Positions 1-7,141 of a stretch of 8,443 nucleotides of DNA are shown in pieces. The position numbers and the translations under genes are program-made. Position 1 is the stretch's first letter. Each line of letters opens with the position of its first letter. Source of the DNA: an uncultured Treponema sp. (lineage in GTDB: Bacteria > Spirochaetota > Spirochaetia > Treponematales > Treponemataceae); contig NZ_CALHGC010000327.1 of the NCBI RefSeq assembly GCF_938029485.1, positions 1 to 8,443 on the forward strand. Direction: 5' to 3'. The notes below the pieces were generated by a model, which was not told the origin of the DNA, searched no databases, and saw only the letters and a program-made list of their open reading frames with translations.

Positions 1-345
1 ATAGAAATTTTACATACATTAAAAAATATTCAGAATGAAAATAAGAGTACATACAAACAGCACTACAATGATACCAATTTTATTTTCCAGTTGCCTAATG
101 GAAATAATTTAGGCAAAGGATTTATTTCAACGTTTTACAGGAATATAAAAGAAGTAGTAAAAATAAATGCTCCTATACACTCAATGCGACATACCCATAT
201 AACCTGGCTTATTGAAGATGATGCAAATCTGAAAAGTATACAATACAGAGTTGGACACAGTGATATAAAAACTACACTTAATATTTATACTCATGTGACT
301 GAGAAAATGAAAAAAGATGTGGTGGAAACTACTAAAAAATTTTAA
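1..345 (+). CDS. Tyrosine recombinase/integrase, C-terminal part (5' end outside window)
   Basis: This is the C-terminal catalytic part of a phage/ICE-type tyrosine recombinase, which cuts and rejoins DNA at attachment sites. The reading frame is open from base 1 to the stop at 343-345 (114 residues visible), so the gene starts to the left of the window. A TTG at 91 in the same frame is internal and should not be taken as the start. The visible signature is HSMRH, giving the H-x-x-R pair (H60, R63 of the visible part), then VGHS with the next catalytic histidine (H86), then NIYTHV with the tyrosine nucleophile (Y96). The box I arginine and the lysine would lie outside. The C-terminal tail is lysine-rich and ordinary in length. 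The gene is clearly more AT-rich than pyk next to it, which suggests transfer with a mobile element. Family assignment is firm; whether the full gene is intact cannot be seen. Confidence 0.9.
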   Translation: MEILHTLKNIQNENKSTYKQHYNDTNFIFQLPNGNNLGKGFISTFYRNIKEVVKINAPIHSMRHTHITWLIEDDANLKSIQYRVGHSDIKTTLNIYTHVTEKMKKDVVETTKKF

Positions 346-363
346 AAAAATTTCGTGCAAAAA

Positions 364-403
364 TAAGGCAACCGCCTGAGACATCTCCAATTCGGTTGCC
401 TTA
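364..403 (-). terminator. Probable rho-independent terminator of pyk
   Basis: A perfect 11-bp inverted repeat (TAAGGCAACCG at 364-374, CGGTTGCCTTA at 393-403) encloses an 18-nt loop. Read on the minus strand it lies 27 nt beyond the pyk stop codon and is followed by ATTTTTGCA, a short U-rich tail, which fits an intrinsic terminator of pyk. On the plus strand it lies 18 nt after the integrase stop, but what follows (GTGTGTAG) has no U tract, so it is a poorer terminator in that direction. It could also be part of the junction of the integrated element. Confidence 0.65.
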
Positions 404-430
404 GTGTGTAGAAAAAGCTGTAAAATTAAT

Positions 431-2191
431 TTAATAAATAGCGGCGGTTCCTTTTATCACGACGCCGGTTTTTCCGTTCAGCGTGATAATATCGCCTGTT
501 TTTAATATGCTTGTTGCCTCGGAGGCGCCTACGATAGTCGGCTTCGACAAGTTCATTCCCATCAAGGCGGCGTGTCCGCTCAAGTTGCCGTTTTCAGTAA
601 TGACGGCGCCTGCCCGCTCGATAAAGGAATTCATTAAATCGTTGGTGGATTCACTTACGATAATATCTCCGTCTGTAAAGTCGGTCAGCAGATCTTGTGC
701 AGAACGGATAACCTTTACCCGTCCGGTTACAACCGATTCAACGCCGGTACCCTTACCCTTCAGCAGTATCTTTCCGACGGTTTCAACCTTCAACAAATTT
801 GTCGAACCGGCAAGGCCGATCGGAACTCCGGCGGTAAGCACGGCGAGTTCACCCTCTTGTACAAACCCATTCTCTTTTGCGACGTTAATGCACTGTTCGA
901 ACATCTCGTCGGTCGATTTAAAATAGGACGTTACAATCGGGTAGACGCCCCAGTTAAGCGATAACCGGCGTGCAGTTGCTTCGGACGGCGTTACGGCAAC
1001 AATCGGCGCCTTGGGCTTGTATTTTGAAAGCGCCCGCGGCGTTTCTCCCGAAGAGGTTGCGGTAACGATAACCTGCGCATTCATTTCCAACGCCATAGAA
1101 CAGGTTGCGTGCGCGATGGCATTCGTAATAGTCAAAGAATGCTCCCGCGCAACCGCACCCATAATCTTGTCGTAATTTAAGGAATTTTCGGTTGTAACGG
1201 CGATGCGGTGCATCATCTTAACGGTTTCTACCGGATATTTTCCCGCCGCCGTTTCTCCGGAAAGCATGATCGCGCTGGTTCCGTCAAAGATAGCGTTTGC
1301 GACATCGGTAACCTCTGCCCGCGTCGGCCGCGGATTATGCGTCATCGACTCAAGCATTTGGGTTGCCGTAATTGCCGGTTTACTTGCCTTCAGTGTTTTG
1401 CGGATAATCATCTTTTGCACGAGCGGAATTTCTTCCGGCGGAATTTCGATACCTAAATCGCCGCGGGCAACCATAATGCCGTCGGAAACTTCAAGTATTT
1501 TGTCGATGGAATCGACACCTTCTTGGTTTTCAATTTTCGCAATAATATGGATGTTATTCCCGTTTTCTTCCTCCAAGACCTTGCGGATGCTTAAAATATC
1601 AGCAGGGCCACGGGTAAACGAGGCTGCGACAAAATCAACCTCATTTTGAGCGCCGAACTTTAAATCGGAAATATCCTGTTCGCTCAGGAAGGGCAGGTTA
1701 ATTTTTACTCCGGGAATATTGATACCCTTATGATTCGATACGGGGCCGTCGCTCATGACGGTACAGATAATATCGGTGCCGTTATCGATCCGCTCGACCC
1801 GCAGTTCGATTAAGCCGTCATCTATAAGGATGCGATTCTTAGGCTGTACTTCCTGCGCAAGGTTCTTATAGGTTACGCTGCATATTTTTTCATCGCCGAC
1901 AACATCGCGCACGGTAAGCGTAAACTGTTGTCCCTTGCTCAGCTGCACGGAATTTTCAGCGAAGTTTTTCAGCCGTATTTCCGGCCCCTTGGTGTCCAGC
2001 ATAATCGCAATCGGCAAGTTGAGTTCCTGCCGAATCTTCTTGATACGGTCGATACGGATCCGGTGCTCCTCATGCGTACCGTGTGAAAAATTAAGGCGGC
2101 AGACATTGAGTCCTGCCTTAAATAATGCACGCAGTATTTCTTCCGAGTCTGAAGCGGGACCAATAGTACAGACAATCTTTGTCTTTTTCAT
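431..2191 (-). CDS. pyk: Pyruvate kinase with C-terminal PEP-utiliser-like domain
   Basis: Cytosolic enzyme that transfers phosphate from phosphoenolpyruvate to ADP, giving pyruvate and ATP, the last step of glycolysis. The 586 residues cover the whole family fold. The N-terminal strand carries R32, N34 and S36 (CRLNFSHG). LDTKGPEIR (65-73) supplies the potassium/ADP-site aspartate D66 and leads into the B domain (about 70-170). IIAKIEN holds the catalytic lysine K219 and metal ligand E221. MVARGDLGIE (240-249) is the PROSITE-type signature with D245, and T277 is the conserved active-site threonine. After the C domain (about 350-475), residues 480-586 form the extra C-terminal domain related to PEP-utilising mobile domains, with GNLSGHAAL holding H540. 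The length matches the Bacillus/Geobacillus type with this extension (about 587). The ATG at 2191 has AGGAG five bases upstream (2197-2201). The gene follows the symporter gene on the same strand with 71 nt between them. Confidence 0.97.
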   Translation of the reverse strand: MKKTKIVCTIGPASDSEEILRALFKAGLNVCRLNFSHGTHEEHRIRIDRIKKIRQELNLPIAIMLDTKGPEIRLKNFAENSVQLSKGQQFTLTVRDVVGDEKICSVTYKNLAQEVQPKNRILIDDGLIELRVERIDNGTDIICTVMSDGPVSNHKGINIPGVKINLPFLSEQDISDLKFGAQNEVDFVAASFTRGPADILSIRKVLEEENGNNIHIIAKIENQEGVDSIDKILEVSDGIMVARGDLGIEIPPEEIPLVQKMIIRKTLKASKPAITATQMLESMTHNPRPTRAEVTDVANAIFDGTSAIMLSGETAAGKYPVETVKMMHRIAVTTENSLNYDKIMGAVAREHSLTITNAIAHATCSMALEMNAQVIVTATSSGETPRALSKYKPKAPIVAVTPSEATARRLSLNWGVYPIVTSYFKSTDEMFEQCINVAKENGFVQEGELAVLTAGVPIGLAGSTNLLKVETVGKILLKGKGTGVESVVTGRVKVIRSAQDLLTDFTDGDIIVSESTNDLMNSFIERAGAVITENGNLSGHAALMGMNLSKPTIVGASEATSILKTGDIITLNGKTGVVIKGTAAIY

Positions 2192-2217
2192 ATCTTCTCC
2201 TATCGAATCTAAAAGAA

Positions 2218-2247
2218 AACCTCTAAAAACTCCGGTTTTTAGAGGTT
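2218..2247 (-). terminator. Perfect 13-bp palindrome between symporter and pyk genes; terminator or attenuator
   Basis: AACCTCTAAAAAC (2218-2230) and GTTTTTAGAGGTT (2235-2247) are exact reverse complements around a 4-nt loop. On the minus strand the hairpin begins 15 nt after the symporter stop and runs into TTTCTTTTAG, a U-rich tail as expected of an intrinsic terminator. Only 26 nt separate it from the pyk start, too few for a separate promoter, so either transcription passes through it in part or the pyk promoter lies upstream of or within it. A related hairpin occurs at 5190-5219 and a half copy at 3480-3493, so it belongs to a local repeat family. Confidence 0.7.
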
Positions 2248-2262
2248 CCCTAAAGCTTATCC

Positions 2263-3450
2263 TTACTCTTTGCTTTTATCTTTCGAAATAGCGTCAACCA
2301 AGATGGCGATTGCACCGTCTCCGGTTACGTTACATGCAGTTCCGAAGCTGTCCTGTGCAATATAGAGTGCGATAATCAATGAACACATCGTGTCGTTAAA
2401 GCCGAGAATGGACTGTACAAAACCGAGCGCTGCCATAACTGCGCCGCCGGGAATACCGGGCGCGGCAACCATTGCGACACCCAAGATCGCGATAAACGGA
2501 AGCATAACGCCGGCGTTTGCCGTTTGTCCGTGCAGGATGAGGATCGCCATTGCACAACTGGTAAGGGTGATGGTACTTCCTGCAAGGTGAATGGTTGCGC
2601 AGAGCGGAATAACAAAGTCCGCAATTTTTTCCTGAATACCGATTTTCTTTGCGGAAGCGAGCGTTACCGGTATGGTTGCTGCGGATGATTGAGTTCCCAA
2701 TGCGGTAACATACGCCGGCAGCATTGTCTTAATCGATGTAAAGGGATTCCGTTTTGCAATCGTACAGGCAATGATGTACTGGATAAGTATGATAATAATA
2801 TGCAGTGCGATAACGATGGCAAATACTTTGATGAATACTTTGAGGATGAGTCCGACCTGTCCCGCATGGGTCATGTTGGTAAATACGCCTAAAATATGAA
2901 TCGGCAGAAGCGGAATAATGATAACTTCGATAACTTTCGTAACGATATTCTGAAATTCGCGGGCTGCATTCTTTAAGGTTTCCGAGCGGGTTACCGCAAT
3001 ACCGATACCGAGAACAAAGCTCAAAATTAACGCGGTCATAACACCCATTAGCGGCGGCATATCGATGCCGAATAAACCGGGCAACAGTGCATCTTCAGGG
3101 TTCGCATGAGAGAAAATATCCGCGTGAGAGGTTAAAAAGAAGGGGAAGAATATGGAATCGGTTACAAAGGCTAACGTACCGGCAAGCAGCGTTGAACCGT
3201 ATGCAATACCGGCAGTGATGGCAAGCAGCTTCCCTGCATCGGCGCCCAAATCCGCAATACCCGGAATAACAAATCCGAGAATGATCAGCGGGATAATAAA
3301 GCTGAGGAAGTTGCCGAATACCCCGTTAAAGGTTGCCAAAATTTGAACAGGCAACGGCAAATGAGTGGAGCGCGTCAAGTTACCGATCAAAATACCGGCA
3401 ACGATTGCAATAATAAGACGCGGCAAGAGACCTAATTTTTTTGTACTCAC
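2263..3450 (-). CDS. DAACS-family sodium:amino acid symporter, probably for neutral substrate
   Basis: Inner-membrane secondary transporter of the dicarboxylate/amino acid:cation symporter family (GltP/SstT type), which couples amino acid uptake to sodium or protons. The 395 residues are almost all hydrophobic segments. The family landmarks appear in order: hairpin 1 with the serine-rich GTQSSAATIP (252-261), TM7 ATIHLAGSTIT (285-295), hairpin 2 VAAPGIPGGAVM (328-339), and TM8 DSFGTACNVTGD (367-378). The TM7 motif NMDGT of glutamate carriers reads HLAGS here, and the TM8 arginine that binds the side-chain carboxylate (R397 of GltPh) is G370, while D367, T371 and N374, which hold the amino acid backbone, are kept. 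That argues for a neutral rather than an acidic substrate. The start is GTG at 3450, with AAGGAG six bases upstream (ctcct at 3457-3461 on the plus strand); the tail is short and lysine-rich. The gene is divergent from the aminopeptidase and upstream of pyk. The substrate is inferred. Confidence 0.9.
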   Translation of the reverse strand: MSTKKLGLLPRLIIAIVAGILIGNLTRSTHLPLPVQILATFNGVFGNFLSFIIPLIILGFVIPGIADLGADAGKLLAITAGIAYGSTLLAGTLAFVTDSIFFPFFLTSHADIFSHANPEDALLPGLFGIDMPPLMGVMTALILSFVLGIGIAVTRSETLKNAAREFQNIVTKVIEVIIIPLLPIHILGVFTNMTHAGQVGLILKVFIKVFAIVIALHIIIILIQYIIACTIAKRNPFTSIKTMLPAYVTALGTQSSAATIPVTLASAKKIGIQEKIADFVIPLCATIHLAGSTITLTSCAMAILILHGQTANAGVMLPFIAILGVAMVAAPGIPGGAVMAALGFVQSILGFNDTMCSLIIALYIAQDSFGTACNVTGDGAIAILVDAISKDKSKE

Positions 3451-3736
3451 AATGAACTCCTTTTTAAAAGTATCAGGACATCTCTAAAAGCTGACCATTT
3501 TTTTAAAAATGCCCATATCTTTTTATAGTGTAACTGACTTTATTTCACTTGTCCAGTTTTTTTTGATATTCCGGCGCCGTGATGTACCTCTTCTATAATT
3601 TTCTTCAATAGTATATACTGCTGCATCCGATAAAAGCTTTAACGGCTCAAAGTTTTACAAGTTTTTTGATAGCAAAAAAGCAACCGGTTTTTGGGGCAGC
3701 CCTGTTCCCAAATCAATCAATAAGAAGAGGTACACT
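3451..3736. promoter_or_regulatory. Divergent intergenic control region of symporter and aminopeptidase genes
   Basis: This 286-bp AT-rich gap separates two genes pointing away from each other, so promoters for both must lie here or close by. On the minus strand TATAAA (complement of 3522-3527) could be the symporter -10 box, but no good -35 box stands 16-18 bases upstream. On the plus strand a perfect TATAAT occurs at 3594-3599, again without a clear -35 box. CATTTTTTTAAAAATG at 3497-3512 is nearly palindromic. A 6-bp stem (TTTGGG 3690-3695, CCCAAA 3707-3712) lies just upstream of the aminopeptidase ribosome binding site. No convincing small gene is present. Confidence 0.5.
3480..3493 (+). 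repeat. Half copy of the CTCTAAAA palindrome family
   Basis: ATCTCTAAAAGCTG at 3480-3493 is identical over 14 bases to the left arm of the hairpin at 5191-5204. The expected right arm (TTTTTAGAGG) is absent and is replaced by a T-run followed by AAAAATG, so only a weak TAAAA/TTTTA pairing remains. It lies in the likely 5' leader of the symporter gene, about 30 nt upstream of its GTG. It may be a decayed copy of the element found intact at 2218-2247 and 5190-5219. Confidence 0.5.
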
Positions 3737-5179
3737 ATGGAACTCACGTATAAGGCAAAAACGGCTTGGGAAAATCTCACCGAAAACGAACTTGCCGAAA
3801 TGCAGGCTCTTTCTCAAAACTACATCTCGTTTTTAAATACCGGAAAGACCGAACGCGAATGCGCGGCTTATATCATACGGCAGGCAAAAGAAGCCGGTTT
3901 TAAGCCGCTCGAAGAGGTCATAAAGAGCGGAAAAGCGCCGGCGGGTACAAAGGTATATCTCAATAATAAGGATAAGTCCGTTGTGATGATGGTTCTCGGC
4001 GAGGATATCATGCAGGGGATGAATATTGTCGGCGCCCATATCGACAGTCCGCGTCTTGATGTCAAACAGATGCCGCTCTATGAAGATTCCAACCTCGTGT
4101 TTTTAAAGACCCATTATTACGGCGGCATCAAAAAGTATCAGTGGACTGCAATTCCGCTCGCTATTCACGGGGTTATTTTTACCAAAGAGGGCAAGAAGGT
4201 TGAAATATGCATCGGTGAAGATGAAAACGATCCTGTCCTCTTTATCAATGACCTGCTCATCCACCTTTCAAAAAAACAGCTGCAGGAAACCTTAGCGGAA
4301 GGCATTACCGCCGAACAGCTTAACGTGCTGGTCGGAAATATGAAACCGGCAACACCTGATGAATCGGATGATAAGAAAAAAGACAAATCTAAAGAGGATA
4401 AAAAAGGAGATAAGGCATCTCCGGTTAAAGAAAATATCTTAAAAATTTTGAATCAAAAATACGGCATTACGGAAGAAGATTTCCGCGTTGCGGAGCTTGA
4501 GATTGTCCCCGCAGGAAAGGCGCGGAATGTCGGGCTTGATAACTCGATGATTGCAGGGCACGGCCATGATGACCGCGTATGTGCCTATACCACACTGAAA
4601 GCGATACTCGAAGTTTCGGGCACTCCCGCAAAGACCGCCGTCGCCCTCTTTGCCGATAAAGAAGAGATCGGCTCGGTCGGTAATACCGGCATGACCGCGC
4701 TCTATTTTGAAAACATGGTCGCAGAGATTGCCGCCCTGCAAAACGCTCCCTGCGATTTAGGCGTGCGCCGCGCATTTGCCAATTCCTGTATGCTGTCGGC
4801 CGATGTATCCGCCGGTTATGACCCCGCGTTTACATCCGTATTTGAAAAGCTCAATTCGGCGTTTATCGGCAACGGTATCTGCATCAATAAGTATACCGGT
4901 TCCGGCGGCAAGGGCGGTTCAAACGACGCAAACGCAGAATATCTCCAGAAAATCAGACGCTTGTTCGATACCAATAACGTTGTGTGGCAGACGGCGGAAC
5001 TCGGCATGACCGACGCCGGCGGAGGAGGTACGATAGCCTACATCCTCGCTAAGTACGGAACGGAAGTCGTAGACTGCGGAGTGCCGGTATTGTCGATGCA
5101 CGCTCCCATCGAATTGATCAGCAAAGTCGACCTTTTAATGGCCTACCGAGCCTACAAGGCGTTTTTAAAAGCACATTAA
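3737..5179 (+). CDS. apeA: M18-family metallo-aminopeptidase
   Basis: Two-zinc cytosolic aminopeptidase of peptidase family M18 (aspartyl aminopeptidase/aminopeptidase I type), which removes N-terminal residues from peptides and usually forms dodecameric TET-like particles. All expected metal and catalytic residues can be placed in the 480 residues: H101 in VGAHIDSPRLD, the bridging aspartate D278 in GHGHDDRVCAY, the general base E309 and ligand E310 in ADKEEIGSVG, D356 in SADVSAGYDP, and H455 in SMHAPIEL. The YYGGIKKYQW segment (127-136) is also typical. Residues 202-231 form a strongly charged lysine/aspartate-rich insert within the dimerisation domain. The ATG at 3737 is preceded by GAAGAGG (3724-3730). 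The phosphohexomutase gene follows 68 nt downstream on the same strand. In a treponeme the enzyme would release amino acids from imported peptides. The family is certain; the symbol follows the bacterial M18 family 1 convention and is tentative. Confidence 0.93.
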   Translation: MELTYKAKTAWENLTENELAEMQALSQNYISFLNTGKTERECAAYIIRQAKEAGFKPLEEVIKSGKAPAGTKVYLNNKDKSVVMMVLGEDIMQGMNIVGAHIDSPRLDVKQMPLYEDSNLVFLKTHYYGGIKKYQWTAIPLAIHGVIFTKEGKKVEICIGEDENDPVLFINDLLIHLSKKQLQETLAEGITAEQLNVLVGNMKPATPDESDDKKKDKSKEDKKGDKASPVKENILKILNQKYGITEEDFRVAELEIVPAGKARNVGLDNSMIAGHGHDDRVCAYTTLKAILEVSGTPAKTAVALFADKEEIGSVGNTGMTALYFENMVAEIAALQNAPCDLGVRRAFANSCMLSADVSAGYDPAFTSVFEKLNSAFIGNGICINKYTGSGGKGGSNDANAEYLQKIRRLFDTNNVVWQTAELGMTDAGGGGTIAYILAKYGTEVVDCGVPVLSMHAPIELISKVDLLMAYRAYKAFLKAH

Positions 5180-5189
5180 AGCGAAGCGG

Positions 5190-5219
5190 AATCTCTAAAA
5201 GCTGTGGTTTTTAGAGGTT
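5190..5219 (+). terminator. Imperfect palindrome between aminopeptidase and mutase genes; terminator-like
   Basis: CTCTAAAA (5193-5200) pairs with TTTTAGAG (5209-5216). The stem extends outward through T5192-G5217, A5191-T5218 and A5190-T5219 and inward through G5201-T5208 and C5202-G5207, leaving a 4-nt loop. It begins 10 nt after the aminopeptidase stop, a position like that of the 2218-2247 palindrome after the symporter, and has the same CTCTAAAA...TTTTTAGAGG core. The bases that follow (TTTCCGG) give only a weak U tail. The next gene starts 28 nt later, so partial termination or transcript-end protection is more likely than a full stop. Confidence 0.55.
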
Positions 5220-5247
5220 TCCGGTTAATCGATTTTGGGGATGGGGA

Positions 5248-7131
5248 GTGATAAATACGATGTATCCTGAATTACAGCAGGCCTTTGAAAAAATGATCCT
5301 ATCGGCATCGGGCTGGCGCAAGGTGTTCGCTCAATCCGGAAGCGAAAACGACGGGGCGCCGGAGATTTCCGCCGTCGACCGCGATATTGTTTTCTTTGCG
5401 GCTCAATCATTTGCGGAATTTTTACAAGCGGAGTTTCCGGCAATCCGCACGGTAGTCATAGCCCGCGACAGCCGCCCCACCGGAGCAGCGCTTTTAAAAG
5501 AGGCGGTAACTGCGTTTGCAGCCGCTGGGAATACTTCTGCGGCAACAAGCTCGGCTGCACTAGCGGTACAATCGGTTGGGATAGCCGCGGCGCCGGAGAT
5601 TATGGCGTATGCACGCTCTACAGGGGCGGCTTTCATGTATATTTCCGCAAGCCATAACCCCATCGGGCATAACGGCTTTAAATTCGGATTGGATACCGGC
5701 GGCGTACTGGACGGAAGTCAATCCGCGCGGTTGATAGCCTTATTCACACAAAAATGTGCCGCTGCCCACCAAGATACCGCAGCTGTCCTGCGCAAACAGG
5801 CTGCCCCGGCACCGGTGCAAGCAGTGTTTGAAGCGGAAGCGGCGCATAAACAAGCGGCGCTTACGGCCTACAAAAACTTTTTACAGGAAGTTATTGCCGA
5901 TTCAAAAGACGCGGCGGAACAAGCGCGGTTCTTTGACGGCATTCAAGCTCAATGCACCGCGCTTGCGGCAGCAGGGAAGCCGTTTACACTGGTTGCAGAT
6001 TTTAACGGCAGCGCCCGTGCCGCTTCGCTTGACCGAACTTTCTTTGAAAAGCTCGGTATGCAGCTTGTCGGTATTGCGGAAAAAGCCGGAAACATCGTCC
6101 ACGGTATTGTTCCCGAAGGGGGGAACCTTGCAACCTGTGCAGCCAAGATCGAAGAGCTGCACCGGAGCAATCCCGCACAGGCGGAGAACACCTTGTTCGG
6201 CTATATGCCCGATTGCGACGGAGATCGCGGCAATATCATCTACTGGGATGAGGCGCAGCAAAAAGCGCTGATCCTTGAAGCGCAGGAAGTCTTTGCACTT
6301 TCGGTCATCGCAGAACTGAGTTATCTGCACTACAGCGGTAACATCAGCGCGCCGCTCGCGGTTACCATCAACGGGCCGACTTCGCTCCGCATTAACGAAA
6401 TCGCAAAAGCCTTAGAGGCGGAAGTATTTTACGCGGAGGTAGGCGAAGCTAATGTAGTAAACCGAGCGGAAGATGCGCGCCGGTACGGTTATAAAGTGCG
6501 GATACTTGGCGAAGGTTCCAACGGGGGGAATATTACGTACCCTGCTGCCGTTCGTGATCCGCTCAATACGCTCTTTGCAATCAGCAAGCTCCTGCTCATA
6601 AAGGATATGCCTGACCGCTCCTGCCCGTTCCGTATCTGGTGCGAGCGGTCGGGGCAAACGACAAAATACCGGAAAGATTTTACCTTTGCGGATATTATTG
6701 CAACGCTTCCCCGCTATTGGACAACTCCGACGCAGGAAGCACGTGCACTGATGCATATCCATACTACCGACAATATCGCACTGAAATCGGCCTATCAAAA
6801 GATTTTTATGCAGGAATGGGTAGATAAAAAACAGTTGCTGCAAGACCGGTTCGGTATAGCAGCCTGTAAAGTATTTGCGTATAATGGAACGGTTTGTACA
6901 GAAAACCTCAGGGATTTTGGGGTTTCCGCAAAGGGCGGCCTCAAGGTGCAGTTCTATAATGCAAACCATACGCCGATTGCCTTTATCTGGATGCGCGGTT
7001 CCGGTACCGAACCGGTATTCCGCATTATGGCGGACATCAAAGGACATGATCAGGCAGCGGAAGAATATCTGGTACAGTGGCAGGGAGATATGGTACGCAA
7101 AGCCGATGCGGCGGTATCGGAAAAAAAATAG
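5248..7131 (+). CDS. Phosphohexomutase (phosphoglucomutase/phosphomannomutase superfamily)
   Basis: Member of the alpha-D-phosphohexomutase superfamily, which moves phosphate between C1 and C6 of hexose phosphates through a phosphoserine. The four hallmark loops are present in order in 627 residues: YISASHNP (131-138) with phosphoserine S135; PDCDGDRGN (321-329) with magnesium ligands D322, D324 and D326; the sugar-specificity loop GEGSNGG (421-427); and the phosphate-binding loop RGSGTEP (583-589). The sugar loop departs from the common GE-x-SGH form and resembles the GEGNGG form of archaeal-type and some bacterial members, so the sugar (glucose, mannose or glucosamine phosphate) cannot be fixed. 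The protein is longer than the usual 450-580 residues, with an alanine-rich stretch around 165-245. The start is uncertain: GTG at 5248 has GGGG seven bases upstream, whereas ATG at 5260 has GGGGAG at 5243-5248 with an 11-base gap. Choosing between them changes only four residues. The gene lies in a same-strand run after the aminopeptidase. Confidence 0.9.
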   Translation: MINTMYPELQQAFEKMILSASGWRKVFAQSGSENDGAPEISAVDRDIVFFAAQSFAEFLQAEFPAIRTVVIARDSRPTGAALLKEAVTAFAAAGNTSAATSSAALAVQSVGIAAAPEIMAYARSTGAAFMYISASHNPIGHNGFKFGLDTGGVLDGSQSARLIALFTQKCAAAHQDTAAVLRKQAAPAPVQAVFEAEAAHKQAALTAYKNFLQEVIADSKDAAEQARFFDGIQAQCTALAAAGKPFTLVADFNGSARAASLDRTFFEKLGMQLVGIAEKAGNIVHGIVPEGGNLATCAAKIEELHRSNPAQAENTLFGYMPDCDGDRGNIIYWDEAQQKALILEAQEVFALSVIAELSYLHYSGNISAPLAVTINGPTSLRINEIAKALEAEVFYAEVGEANVVNRAEDARRYGYKVRILGEGSNGGNITYPAAVRDPLNTLFAISKLLLIKDMPDRSCPFRIWCERSGQTTKYRKDFTFADIIATLPRYWTTPTQEARALMHIHTTDNIALKSAYQKIFMQEWVDKKQLLQDRFGIAACKVFAYNGTVCTENLRDFGVSAKGGLKVQFYNANHTPIAFIWMRGSGTEPVFRIMADIKGHDQAAEEYLVQWQGDMVRKADAAVSEKK

Positions 7132-7141
7132 GGAAGGTTTA

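Noticed and set aside
3594..3599. Perfect TATAAT in the divergent region as the aminopeptidase promoter
   Set aside because: No -35-like hexamer lies 16-18 bases upstream (the sequence there is CCGGCG-like); TTGATA at 3563-3568 is about 25 bases away. It is mentioned only as a candidate -10 box.
3510..3599. 29-codon open frame from ATG at 3510 on the plus strand in the divergent region
   Set aside because: No ribosome binding site, T-run dominated composition and no recognisable features; probably chance.
6412..7047. 211-codon open frame on the minus strand opposite the mutase gene
   Set aside because: It lies entirely within a well-supported gene on the other strand, shows no domain or signal, and is a shadow of codon bias, like the other frames opposite pyk and the aminopeptidase.
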